Shown piece after piece: positions 22,681-35,400 of a stretch of DNA of 64,000 bases; the first letter of the stretch is position 1; each line of letters opens with the position of its first letter. The notes below the pieces were generated by a model that saw only the letters and a list, made by a program, of their open reading frames with translations, was not told where the DNA came from and ran no database searches. The DNA comes from Haliotis asinina (taxonomy: Eukaryota; Mollusca; Gastropoda; Lepetellida; Haliotidae). The position numbers and the translations under genes are program-made. Location of the stretch: positions 42,029,001 to 42,093,000 of the forward strand of contig NC_090291.1 in assembly GCF_037392515.1 (NCBI RefSeq). Reading direction: 5' to 3'.

Positions 22681-23088
22681 CTTCCCACCAAAAGTTTACA
22701 CTCACTTGAAATGCTCACTATATGTTATGTGTATCGAGGAATGATTTCTCCAGGTACTTGTAGTAAATCAGTAAATCTTATACATATGAATTGCACATGG
22801 ACCATGCATCTTATTGCTGAAAAGCACGTGTAAATGTTGTTTGTGTAAGCAGCTGTGTTTTGGTATAAAGTTTTGGTAAGATTTCGCCAATTTTCACTGA
22901 TTTGTATCATTTAATCAACTCATGACAATAATCTTTTTAACCTTATGAATTTGTTTTGCAATACATCAGTTCATCTGTAAACAGTACCTTTATACAGTAT
23001 AGAATATTTTGTAAAATCTAGTTTGGAACAGTTGCCTTAAGTAAGTGGCTATATTTACACTTGTGAGTCTAAACTTTTAAGGGGGAAG
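22681..23088. mobile_element. 408-bp MITE with TA target site
   Basis: Left CTTCCCACCAAAAGTTTACA and right (other strand) CTTCCCCCTTAAAAGTTTAG, followed by CTCAC, form ~28-bp TIRs. Both ends are flanked by TA (in TATA). This fits a Tc1/mariner-superfamily MITE. It has no transposase, and a 61-codon frame inside is not recognisable. Confidence 0.8.
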
Positions 23089-23495
23089 TATATTTCCTAT
23101 ACCAAACATATTTCATGGTATGAGCACAATATTCTGTTAGTTTGTTAGTATGGGTGTCACACTGTTGGTCAACAGGTTTCAAGGCAGATCATTTCCGTCC
23201 ATGTATTGTTTTGTGCTATACTTTCTATAATACTGATGGTCAAAAGTTAAGCAACTGTTTTCACGTCACTGGAAGCAGAGGTCCATAAAATATGTGATCA
23301 TATGAAAGATTGTCCAACGTTATTTTGCTGTCAAAATGGAATTTCTAAAACAATAATGCATTTGTAATGGTTTTGTTAAATCTTACATATTTACTTAATA
23401 TGAAACTACGTAGTGTGTTTTTGTTTTTTATTTTTGTTCTAATTTCAATGTTGTTATTGTCATAGAGTTTCTGTTATAGGATTGACGATCACCTT

Positions 23496-23634
23496 CTAAA
23501 CTGCCTCGAGGTTAAGGTGTCAAACCAAGGTCTGGGTTTGAGTCCCGTCACGGATCTAATGTCTGAAGCCCATGTCTAGTGTTCCTTAACTTGAGATTAA
23601 TAAAAGCAACATTAAGCCAGACTAACTCACTCTC
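23496..23634 (+). mobile_element. SINE-A copy, diverged
   Basis: GAGGTTAAGG, GGGTTTGAGTCCC (B box), GTCTGAAGCCCATGTCTAGT, AAAAGCAACATTAAGCC and an ACTAACTCACTCTC end. Confidence 0.75.
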
Positions 23635-24135
23635 AGACTGGCACACTGGCATATATATTACGATGATGATGCAGGTTTCAGAGACCAAACTACCCTGTTG
23701 TTTGATGCCTGACAACCAATCTCTTTAAATTAAGATAATTCTGTCATGCTGAGTATTTTTAGATTGGCAACTATCTTACAATGCTGAGTTCTACTAAATG
23801 TGTATGGTTCTCAGTTCAAATCACATTTTCACCTTAATATTATTTAATGTTAAAATATGTGCCTGTGAGTTTCTGCCCCATTAAACAGAAATCTAACATT
23901 GGACCTTAATGTGATCAATTCAGTGTGTTCACAATATCTTTCTCTTTTTGTCTTTAATAAATATATTTTGATGTTACTAAATCTGAACAAATGAATTCAT
24001 ATCCTTCTGGGTTGTAAGCCTGATACACTTCAATGAACCTGGAATACTATCTAAAACACTGTTATTACTCTTTGTGGCATTGCAGTACTTTTGACCATCA
24101 GTATTGCTCCAAAGGGCTGGGACAAGCCAAGATTA

Positions 24136-24410
24136 ACTACCTGATTACCATATCCCCTATACTAGCAGCTACCTGATTACTGAAATCCCCTGTTTCTACT
24201 TGATTACGAAAGCCCCTGTTACTACCTGATCACCAAATCTCCCATTTCTGCCTGATTACCAAATGCCCTATTTCTACTTAATTGCCAGATCCCCCAAGTC
24301 CATCTTCACTATCTGATTACCATTTCACTACGTGATTACTAGTCACAAATTTTCTATATCTACTCGATTTCCAAATCCACTATATGTACCTGATTACCAG
24401 ATCCCCTATA
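24136..24410. repeat. Minisatellite, ~28-bp degenerate unit
   Basis: CTACCTGATTACCA followed by AATCCCCTATTT recurs about ten times with mutations (TGATTACTGAAATCCCC, TGATCACCAAATCTCCC, TGATTACCAGATCCCC). Confidence 0.85.
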
Positions 24411-24647
24411 GCTATGTCAGTACCTGCCACAGGTGTCAAGAATTATATATCAAATATCTATTTTAGAAAACCCCGACAAAAACTGAAAAGAAACATGAAT
24501 AAAACAATTTGATCTTGCTATACCACTAAAGGTGGTATATTCACTCAATGAATGTATACATCAGCAAAAACATGTTTCACCATTGGACCATGTGACTTGT
24601 CCTACTCAGTGTCAGTTTGACCTTTTATCTGATCTAGACCAGTGCCA

Positions 24648-24693
24648 TATACTGGGAATATTGCTGAGTACGGCATAAAAGTAAATTCACTCT
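24648..24693 (+). mobile_element. SINE tail fragment
   Basis: GGGAATATTGCTGAGTACGG and CATAAAAGTAAATTCACTC, the SINE-B version of the tail only. Confidence 0.6.
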
Positions 24694-25619
24694 TGGTTCG
24701 AACCAAGTACCTCAGTGGCCATCCCAGCCCTATTGTAAGCCCTGTTCTGTTTGTGCAATACATCACGTTTAGTCGTTTTCCACCCAGTGCCAGTTTGCTG
24801 TCAGTCCTCCATGTGAAGTCATAAAGAGTGTTTCCATATTGCAATACAGTGAAACCGTCACCAGTTTGCTGTGTGATCCGTCTATGATGACCCTCTCAAC
24901 TACTGACTCGCTACGTACCTCGGACGTGACACTAACATGTACTCCCTGACAAAGTGTTTTCTTATTTTAATGAAATGTATCTATAAAATATACAATATGA
25001 TCCAAATGGACCAATGTTTAATTTCAGACAATCTAGACTTGCCAAATTGTTTTAGACATTTTTAGATGATGTAATTTAACACACGAAAATTTAATTACCT
25101 TTTGCAACCATTTTTCTAAGTCTTTGTTTTCAGCATGAGTTACTATTTATCTAGAGACGGTCAGCTCAGTAAATACTTATGATGTTATACATGTACATGT
25201 ACATTATAATATAGAAACTGATGTCTTCTTACTGGAATAAATCTGGTAATAAATTCTTTTTTCCTCTGAAGCTGGTTAGTGTTATGATGATGTACCACAT
25301 TTCCTCTAATAAGCGCTCTGTGTGTGTCTGTGAGTAAAGCAGAGAGACAGAGAGCAATTACGGTAAACGGTAACTAGAGACAGTAATAGCAAAACTAGAG
25401 AACTCTATTGAACACATAAGCATGTACATGTGAGTGAAGGTTGTAGGAGGTGATGTGTTATAAATGTACACCAACAACATGATGAAACAGCACGTGCTGT
25501 AAATAAATGTCCTTTTGAGCCAAACCAGGCTATCATGAACAGAACTATAAAGTACTATAAAGTACTGTAAAGTATCATTTAGACAAGAGTCATCAGAAGA
25601 TGACATATCCATCCAGTAT

Positions 25620-26670
25620 TTTCTGACTTAAGTTCCAATCGTTTCCATGAATAATAAAAAATATAAATGCCAAGGATCAGTAAAAGCAAAAGGCACATTT
25701 GGGATTGCCTCACAAAACTGTCAAGTACTGTTAGATATCAGATGTTTTTTGAGTTGTGCTCCAGAAACAGGGGCCATTCTTCTGTTTTGAGACTAGGTCT
25801 GAGTGGTTTCCATGGAAACTGAGAAAAACAAAATGACAAAAATCTGTAAATAGCAAATGGCACCAATATTGTGATCTGCTCAGTTTTGTTGAAAAAAATT
25901 AAAATGTTTTTGAGTTGTGCTCTGTAAACAAAACACACCTCTCACTTTTGAGACCAAGTTTGAATCGTTTCCATGGAAACCCAGAAAATGATAAATTGCC
26001 AAAATGTGTAAAAAAGTAGCAAATGCCAATACTCTGAGGTCTGCCTGACATATCTGTCACGTTTTGCTGGAAGATATCAAGAAGTTTTCAAGTTGTGTGC
26101 TGGAAACGAAGCCCATCCTTCCCTACTGAGATGTTATTTCCATGGAGACCCAGAAAATGATAAATCACCAAATCTATAAATGGCACAGCCACCACTGCAA
26201 CACATATCTACCAAGTCTTGCTTACAGATATTAAGAAGTTGTCGAGTTGTTCTTCAGAAATGAAACACACCTCTCACTTTTGACACCACGTCCAAAACGT
26301 TTCCATGGAAACTGAGAGAGTAATCACTAAAACCTGTAAACAGCAAAAGACACCACTTTTGGTTCTGACTGACGTGCCTACCGAGTTGTGCAGAAAAATA
26401 CTAAATGGTTTCTGAGTTATGCTCCTGAAATGAAGCCCACTCCATTTTTGAGACTAAGTCCGAAACGTTTCCATGGAAACCAAGAACTACAAAAATGCCT
26501 CAAATCTGTCAAAATGCAAAAGGCACAACCTTAGGTTCAGCTTATTATATCTACCAATTTTGGTTGAAAAATATTGAATGGGTTTTGAGTTATGCTCCAG
26601 AAATAAAATGATTACAGACGGACAGTCAAGGTGTCTACTATATCCCCCTCGCATTACATAAATGGGGGGC
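25620..26670. mobile_element. ~165-bp tandem array with 3' hairpin; candidate Helentron-like (pearl-type) element
   Basis: Six units are marked by GTTTCCATGGAAAC or a variant, at 25641, 25806, 25967, 26136, 26299 and 26467 (spacing 161-169 bp). Each also has GAGTTGTGCTCC-like and GCAAAWGGCACC-like segments. After the last unit come ACAGACGGACAG and CTATATCCCCCTCGCATT ... AAATGGGGGGC, a small hairpin (26639-26670). Bivalve pearl elements, later grouped with Helitrons, are known for ~160-bp internal tandem repeats; assignment to that group is inference. The 5' end is not defined. Confidence 0.65.
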
Positions 26671-27100
26671 AGAAGAGGCGAAAAATTGTTTTGAGTGTTG
26701 AGTAGTACCCCAACCAGCAGTATTCCAGCTGTTAGACCACACAAACCTGTTATTGACTTGTAGACTGATCAAAGCAGTTTTGAATTATGGCATTCAGCAA
26801 AACTGACCTTTACATGCATTATTAGCATGGACTGCTAATGATCAGTTCCTACTGTCATGGGTGTTAAGAATTCTTACTTTCAAGTGGGACTTTTTTAACC
26901 ACAAATGCCATGCTTTACATTACTTTTATCAAATGTGTAAAGTGTCATGGGCTTGTTTACTCCTTTACCTACATTTCATGACAATATTGAACATTTGCAG
27001 GGCAGACTTGAGGGCAAGAGAGGCATAATTTAACTCTTTGTTCTGAAAAGTTGAAACATGCAAGCTGTAAGGTACTGTGCATTTCAGCAATCTCTTTGTT

Positions 27101-27302
27101 GAGTGAGTTTAGCTATATGGCAGCGGTCTGTAAATAATTGAGTCTGGACCAGACAATCCAGTAATCAACAACAACTGGGAACCGATGACGTGTCAACCAT
27201 GTCAGTGAGCCTGACCACCCGATCCTGTTAGTTGCCTCTTACATAGTCACCTTTCATGGTAAGCGTGGGTTGCTGAAGGCCTATTCAACCCGGGACCTTC
27301 AC
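27101..27302 (-). mobile_element. SINE-B copy, full length
   Basis: The - strand runs from GTGAAGGTCCCGGGTTGAAT through CAGCAACCCACGCTTACC and GATCGGGTGGTCAGGCTCAC to AACTCACTC. It is the best full SINE-B on the - strand. Confidence 0.9.
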
Positions 27303-28962
27303 AACAAACTCTTTGTTGTCATGGATTAACACCGGACACATCTCAAGTTGAGAATTAGATCTTTAGAACTTTAACACAGATCTTCAAAGGTTCTGCCATA
27401 TTGACCATGTAGTTCTTCTAATGTTATCCCCCATGACGACTGAACTTCCAGGAATAACCATTAATTGGATGCAAAAATGAACAGCAGTTTGTATTGCCAG
27501 GTTCTACATTACAAAACAATACACTCACAAGAGTTTGAAGATATTTATTATATTTAAATATTTTACAACAAATTTAACAGTGGTCTACAGTCTGATGTAT
27601 GATTGTTCTAACCATGGGTCGGATACACATGAAAAGCAGGGTATATTCTGAACATGGACGGTAATAGTATGTAGGACTGAACAGTGTATTAGGAGTCATT
27701 TAACCTAATTTCCATAAATTTCCTCAGGTGCTTCTCTTAATCAGGATGGTTGGCCAGACAAAGTAAGTTGAATTCTTTCTCGTTTTAGAGCCCATCCTGA
27801 AATTTTTTATGAGACCAGACCAAATTTTATTTCATAATCTACAGATCTGCCAGTTGTATCTAAATAAGAAAAATAATTTAAAAAAATATGAGGTCTTTAT
27901 TGGCTCAAAATTGAAACTTACAAGAATTTTTTTCATATTGTATTTTGTCCCATATACACTTCACAAAATGCCAAAAGCAAATTACATTTATATTTTTAAG
28001 GACTGCTGATTTCATTTCTATTTTTTTCCCCTCTCCTGCCTTTAGGTTTTCTGGGGACAGAAATCCATAAAACAAGAAATAAAACTGATCTGGTCATAAC
28101 ACCCAACCATTTAACAGTTTTCAGGTTTTCAAATTCTGTCTTAGCATATGTACTATATGAAACCATTAAAGAAGATATTGTAAGAAATAACAATATCCAC
28201 TGATGTGTTTGTATCAGTAGATGGAGAGAAACTAAAGAACTGGGAAAGTACATGAACAACAACAAAAAGATCTTTGTCCTGACAAAACTAGCTGGACCAG
28301 TCTGGGTTGAGAAATACCTTAGGCCTGGGAAGTCCTTTCTATTCACTTCCACAAAGCAGGAAGTCATTAATGAGGTCTTAACAGCTATGGTCTGTACAAC
28401 ACAAACAGACTTCCCTTTGGCCTCCTTGGATAAGCAAGCATAGAAACACCTACTGTTCCCAGTTATCTCATTAAACGATCAATGGCCAATATATGAAAGA
28501 GGATACCTGTCCTAACTTGAGAACTAATTTATTCTAGCTACAGTCAACATCCGACATACATATTTTGGTTATCATGGCTCTAGATTAAAAATGAAAAATT
28601 CCCACTGCAGAAAATATCCATAGGATTTAAGTGCATGTTTGGTAACAGTAGCAAAGTTTGAAAACGAGTGCATGTCATTCGCACAAACTCACAGCTCTCG
28701 AACTACATGTATCCTACACCTACTCGAATATGCAAGGCACAAGTGTTCATGATGGTAAAATATTTTATGATGAAAAAAAAAACACTCAGTCTCTTATGAT
28801 GGTCATACCATATTTCAAATGCTTTCATGCTGAATAAATGCAGCTGGTCAGTTCTGTTCCTAGATTAGACTTGAACACTGAATTCTGACCTCATTGATAC
28901 CCTTCAAGTTAACAGCAGCTCTTCTGCTCAGTCAGGGCGATTCCACCTCTGAATCATTGAGG

Positions 28963-29102
28963 GAGTGAATATGGTTTTATGCCACTTTAAGCAATGTCAC
29001 TGCAGGGGACACAAGAAACAAAACTGACACATGGGGAATCAAACATGGGACTTCAGCATAGCGAGCAAAGGCTTTAACCACTGGGCTTTCCCACTGCCCC
29101 TC
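28963..29102 (-). mobile_element. SINE-A copy
   Basis: The + text reads AACCACTGGGCTTTCCCACT at the head end and TATGCCACTTTAAGCAATGT at the tail end. Moderately diverged. Confidence 0.8.
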
Positions 29103-29253
29103 TAAATCATACGATGTCTCACACCTGCTGCACCAAGCTACATCAAAATGTTAGCAATGAGATGGTTTTAATGCCAAAATGATCCACTGTATTTCAGTTT
29201 TCTGATAATGTGTGTCATTTGTGCATGGAAAGCTGAAAGGTGAGGGAGAGAGT

Positions 29254-29425
29254 TGAGTGAGTTTAGTTTCACACCACTTTTAGCAATATTACCATGATAA
29301 CATCGGGAGACACCAGACATTGCAGAACCAGACAAGTTCCACACATTGTAGTCATTTTGGGTACCAAACCTGGGGCTTCAGCATGACAAAGGAACACTTC
29401 AACCACTTGCCTACCCCATCACCCC
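29254..29425 (-). mobile_element. SINE-A copy
   Basis: TGAGTGAGTTTAGTTTCACA tail, CACATTGTAGTC body and CTTGCCTACCCCATCACCCC head on the + text. A small insertion duplicates the CAGACA..CCACA part. Confidence 0.8.
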
Positions 29426-30903
29426 GAAACTATTTGGATATTTTAAACCACAAATACCATAACAATACTCAAAACAATTTTTTTTTTGTAAATGGCTGTT
29501 AAGAGTTTCAGGCGTGACTAATGAGAGGATAATAATCACAAAAGTACATGCATGTAGAAACTGTATGACAGTAAAGTGTGATTGGTAGAAAACGTACAAA
29601 ATACGAAATATACAACAATGAACGGACATGAGATGACATACTTAAAACAAAGCATAAATCAACATCGCGTGAACATGCCCGAACTATATACAGGACATAC
29701 ATTGACATGTCTTCTGCATGTTGTGCACAGTCAACCAGTGAGGTCAGTCCCAGAACAAAACTGCTGATTCCCTTCATTATTGAACTACAGGTTAAAATTC
29801 AAACAGGGCCGACGTGGAATATTTGATCAAATTGGCATGTTTCGAGAATACTTTACGACATAACAAATTCTATCCTTGAAAAACAACACACCTCACCCAG
29901 CATGGCTAGGGCTCCCAATTCAAGCATGGAGAAGCAAAACACAGGGATACTAAACAAGCATTTGACATAAACAATGACAAATATATTTTCTTCATTTAAA
30001 GCTAAAAGACTGAGGAAAACATGAACTGAAGTTGTGAACATAGGTTATTTTTATTTAAGAAAAAAAAGAAAATCCTCCAACAACAAATCAGTTTTGAAAA
30101 TTCCGTAGTCAAAATTGCAGTAATCCTAAGTACATTTCCACTTAAAATCAAAACTATAGTTGAACAATACATTTTCATTCTGGGACTGTAGTTCGGAATT
30201 TCATAGTAAACAAATATATACACCTTCCAGTTCCACTAATGAGCCAACCATTATCATGATAATGACAGCAGATCATTCAACCCTTCCTTTGGTAACACTA
30301 GGATTTAACATATCGATGTGAATAAATATGGTCCCACTATCATGGCGATCCTAAAGACATGTAATCCTATGAATACAACTACACACATTATTGAGATTAT
30401 CAAATTATGATATATACTGAATGATTATATACATGAATTCAGTTACCATGGCTACCCATTGACTAATGTTATTTTCCTATGTTGAACAAGCATCAGCTGG
30501 TAAGTGGCAATTAACAAACTATTCTCAACCTTTCCCCATCCCAATACCTGTTGGTTACCAAGGTTACAAAGAATACGGGAAAACAAAAACAAAATTACAT
30601 CGTGAAAATCTTCAACATATTCAACACATTAAATGGAAAGGAATGTTATTAATATTCATGAGATGATGTCATGATCTTTCTTTCAAGTGCTTCAACACTG
30701 AACAAACATTTTACTTCATGCTGACTTCGCAATTTACCATCTGTTAAACTCTGAAATACAAAGAATGGAAAATCTTTGACAATATAACTTCCATATAAAC
30801 TATGCATCAATACGATAACATATATAATCTATCTCTCTATAATTCCAATTTCAGAAACTATTTCTAGAAGTAATGCTTTGGGACAGGTCAATAATTACAG
30901 GAA

Positions 30904-31069
30904 GTAAGTGATTGTGTATGGTTGTACACTGCTTTAGCAATATTCCAGGAACATCACAGCAGGGGATATCAGAAATTGGTTTCACACATTGTACCCATGT
31001 GGGGAATGAAACCCAGGTCTTCAGTGTGACAGGCGAACGCTTTAACCATAAAGCCACACCAGCACCCCT
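30904..31069 (-). mobile_element. SINE-A copy
   Basis: CTTTAGCAATATTCCAGGAA, CACATTGTACCCATGTGGGG, GCGAACGCTTTAACCATAAA on the + text. Confidence 0.85.
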
Positions 31070-31420
31070 GGAAGTAAGTGGTCAGGTGGGTCAGTCTGAA
31101 GACCATGTCATGGCATACACACCAATCTCTATTTAACATTTTTTAAAATGAAATTCCACAAAATATATAAACTTATAATTGCAAGTTATTTCTTCCAGGA
31201 AAGAAACAGGCGTTAATCTTCCATACCCATCAAACAGCGAAGACACTTTGCCCATAAGCTGACCTATCTTCCCTCACAATATGACCAGTCCCTTACATTT
31301 ATTCATGACATGGTGACCCTCAATTCATGACATTCAACATTAATAATATCAATGTTATTCAACAAAACTGTACAGTTACAGAGTCTGCTTCTGATGCATA
31401 TGTAAGTTCTACATAACAGT

Positions 31421-31608
31421 TAGTGAGTTTTACGCTGCAGTCAGCAACATTCCAGCAACATGATGGCAGCCGGTAAATAATGGAGTCTGGGCCAGACAAT
31501 CCAGTGATCAACAGCATGAGCATCAACCTTTGCAGCAGGGAACCCATCACAAATGTCAACCCAGCCATCAAGTCTGACCACCCGATGCCGTTCGTCGCCT
31601 CTTACTCT
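31421..31608 (-). mobile_element. SINE-B copy
   Basis: TAGTGAGTTTTACGCTGCAG tail, GGGCCAGACAATCCAGTGAT, CTGACCACCCGATGCCG and GTCGCCTCTTAC on the + text. The 5' head is missing. Confidence 0.85.
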
Positions 31609-32428
31609 ACATGAGAGATAGCAGAGAAATGGATCATATTTTGCTACCAGCTGATCCAACCTAATTGTTCATCTTGTGGCACAGTACGTAATAAGGAGAG
31701 GGTATCAAAATAGTGTACACAAAACGATACTCTCTAATGATATTCTGGTGTTGAAGTTCTTATCAATACAACATCTTTGTACTATTTATTATATGACCAC
31801 TCCAGCAGCAATACATCAATAATAACATGACAGAACTAAAAGTCATGTTAGTCTCAATATACATGGTTTATACAGAGCAAGTAGTGGTTTCTCATGATCT
31901 AATCAATGAACTAGTTGTAGTTACAATTCCACTGTTGGCCATGCCCTGTAGTGAGGCTGCCTGTGATGCACAGGATAATCTGGCAATACCCAGCTGTCTT
32001 GTCTAGCTGCTGCCGTTTGTAGAGTCAACTTATGACATATCTGCAAGGGCACATGTCCGAGGCAAATGTTTGCAAGACCTAACCCTTTTGCCTGTGACAA
32101 AGCGACATACCCACTTGTGAAGCTGCTTCTGATTGATTCACCAGGCCGAATAGACTTGAGTCTTCCACTTAAAGACCACACTACATACTGTGGCAGCTGC
32201 TACTTGCTTTGGTTGTCAAGGACACACAAGCTTGTCTATCGTAATTCCATGAGACAGACGGAAATGTGACGATCATCCAGTCCAAAATACACAAGACTGA
32301 TTGGTCGAGTCATCATCAATGCACCAATCCAATTGGCTGACATGCACGAACACAATTGGCAAGCACTATTTGCATGAGGGTCTTAAAGTCTTTGAAGATG
32401 ATAGTAAACGTTGCTACTGCCAATATCT

Positions 32429-35400
32429 TCAAATTGATAACAACGGCACATCGAAGAGATCACAGGCTCCCTCGGTATCATCTAGGTTAAAGTAGTAGTC
32501 TCTATCACTTGGGGGAGGACTCAGTCGGAGGAGGGGAGTCAATGCTGACAAATAGAAAACTACATTAAGCACATTCATATGTAACAGAGAGATGTAATAG
32601 TGAGTGAGTAAGTTTAGTTTTAAACTGCTTTCAGCAATATTCCAGCAATATCACGGCGGGGGACACCAGAAAATGGGCTTCACAAATTGTACCCATGTGG
32701 GCAATCGAACCCGGGTCTTCGGCTTGACGAGCGAACGCTTTAACCACTAGGCTACCCCATCGCCCAGGGAGACGTAATAGAGCTATAGCATGTGCTAGAG
32801 ATACTCTTGCATATACACAAATCAAAGGACTTTCCAGCTCCTTGAATAGTAATTGAGAACAAAGAAGCAACTGGACAATATCACAAATGATGCAGTGGAC
32901 AAAAGTTTCAATGTCTCTATTATTTTAAAGACAAGAAATGCAAGGAGGGGAATATGTGAGAAAGGACAAAAAGATATCATACCATTTGAATCAATGAAGT
33001 CATCGATGAAGGCACCATCAATATCTGTAAAACAGCAAAGGATAATGTAATTGTCAAGAAACAAACTGTGTACAAAAACAACAAATAATTTTAACACAGA
33101 AGTTCACATTCTAAGTGTATTTCCATGAAATCAAAGCAGTACTCAAAGGGTACTGTGTAGTCAAACATTGTTTTCTGTGCAGATAGTGAGAGTGAGTGAT
33201 TTGTTTTCCACAGTGATGTTACCCATGTTCTCATAATCTTATTATAACTTAGGAAGCAGGATAAAACAGGGATTCAAGATTACTGCATGTGTGTTTGGTG
33301 ACATGTGACCCGCCTGTACAAATGCCAGTTTCAAAGTACAAGTCCATGCTTCAGTCTTATCACGGATACAATACTCAGATACAGTATACTGACTGTGAGG
33401 CAGATTATCAAGAGCATCGATTGGCATGTGGCCTGGAGCAAACCTTACTCTTTCTGGGAAATACTGTTTGCACTAGACATGAGATGGTGCCGTGACAAGC
33501 AGTAGAGTCTGGAAGAAACTAATTCATCCATACCACCTGGTACTAGGACACGCTATCGGCAAGGTTACACATCACCACTGGCTAATCCACACATTGGTTG
33601 TCCCTTACGACAAACTTGAGGAAGTGGTGATCTATTGTGTATCAAGAGTTATGAGATAATGTTTAACAAATCTGACAAACGATCCGAGATGTCTCACCGA
33701 TGTCGCTCCGTGAGGGGTCAAAGAGTATGTCAGATGGAAGAGAGTCAAAGCCACTTGGTGTTGTTGGGAAGCTGCTAACGGAGGTAGATGTGGAAGCTGT
33801 GGAGGAAGAAAACATGTAACTTCATAATTATCTACTTAACAACAGTCTTGCTATTTCCAATGTCTACAGTTTAAGGGCTCACAAGATGAAACCAAAACGT
33901 AAGTTATATATCTCTATACATTATTGCTATGAATGAGTTTAATGTCAATTTGAACAACATTTTTGTCACATATCACATGGCCAACTGTGGGAAGAAATAT
34001 TAGGGTGCAGTGTCAGATGTCTGATCCATGCAGTGATGAAAAAATCCCATAGACCGATGCCCTGGACAAGTCAGTTTGCATTTCAGGATAACAAATTATG
34101 GTATCTTACTTGTCCATGGGCTACTAAATAATTTCTGCTTGCAGATTCAAATTGCAAATAAACTTGGATTACACTTCATATCTGCTCAAAATGTAGCTAT
34201 TATATTTCGCAATGATAATAAAGTAGAGTCATCGTTCTTTGCTATTTACCACTTCTTGATAAATAGTCCACTAATCATTAACACTAAATTCATTCCATGT
34301 TGATTTATTCTTTCTTAATTACATCACCATGATTATGTCATAAAAATCAAGGCAGGTGGGAAAATTAGTCAGGACAAGTGACTTTCTTAAAGTGACTTGC
34401 CCTGTGGAAAGCGGCTTTTAAAAGAAATTTTTGAGCCCATGTCGTGATCAGCAAGAAAGCAGGTTTCAAATTACAAGCGAACGGAATCTTGCAAAATGGT
34501 TGACAAGGGAGACAACTCTGTTACACAGCACTACTAACAAGAACCCTGCCAGGACTTTGCGATCTTGGAACTACTATGAAAATAAAGTGAATTGGAATGT
34601 CTGCTAGTAACATGATATTCAAAAACCCTATCATGCTGATGTGCATCTGCTATTGTCTAACCTTGAGGAATTAGCTCCTGCGAGTTTTTCCTGGGGGATG
34701 ATCGTGTTGCCATTCTGGTGATGGGCGCTGTTGTCTCTAGACTGGCCTGCTGTGTCTGTTTTAGTGGTGACTTGACTGGAGACCGCTGAAAAGTGGTAAA
34801 AATCTCTCCATCATCCAAATCCTTTCCCTTATTTCTTACTAAACACTTAGAAGCAAGTGTCTACTCAACAGCGTTGCACCTATATGGAGGCAGTCTTTGA
34901 TGCAACCAGTGATCAGTACCATCAGCAAAACACTGCCAGATAGCGCAGACATGCTCAAACTTAGTTCCTGCAAGACAACTCCAGCCAAAGTTTTAATCGT
35001 TCCTGCAGTTGACAGCAGACCTTCATTTCAACATTTCTTATAGCACAACTCACCTTGCCTTGTGACCTTTGACCTGTACGGCCCTGTGTGGTGGGGTCCA
35101 CATTTTGATTGGATGGATTTTCAGCAGATTCATCTTTGGGTGGCGGCACTTGCACAACCACAGGACTTGTTGAATCAGCATCTTTGTTGACAAGTAGGAC
35201 ATTGATAGGACCTGCATGGCTCTTTAGATGAATCTGGTAGTTCTTCTTATACCCCGGACCCTAGACCAGAGGGAAGAGGAAAGTCATGATCTGAATCAAC
35301 ACATCTCACACACAGTGATCTGTTTAAACATGCACCCCCTCGCTAGTGATTGAGTGAGTTGGGGTTTTTTTTCTCGCAATATTGAAGCAATATCACGGCA

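Larger units (their letters stand above)
18722..27500. other. Intergenic / possible 3' UTR region, no gene recognised
   Basis: Downstream of the kinesin stop I see no further coding exon. Candidate AATAAA signals on + are at 20187-20192 and near 22395, but the true transcript end cannot be decided. Contents: CCCAAT hexamers (19335-19878), a 120-bp duplication (20215-20450), SINE copies, a 408-bp TIR element (22681-23088), a ~28-bp minisatellite (24136-24410) and a ~165-bp tandem array (25620-26670). Confidence 0.6.
27500..32428 (-). other. Region downstream of E2F4/5: long 3' UTR or intergenic, no gene recognised
   Basis: No coding exon was recognised on either strand. A 123-codon - strand frame at 27996-28367 has no family resemblance. 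The nearest AATAAA on the E2F strand is at 31785-31790, ~640 nt past the stop; others lie at 31298-31303 and ~27545. Five of the E2F-side SINE copies sit here, all on the - strand. Confidence 0.55.

Noticed and set aside
27996-28443. 123-codon - frame and 63-codon + frame after the E2F gene
   Set aside because: No family resemblance, no splice partners, and AT-rich sequence where such frames occur by chance.
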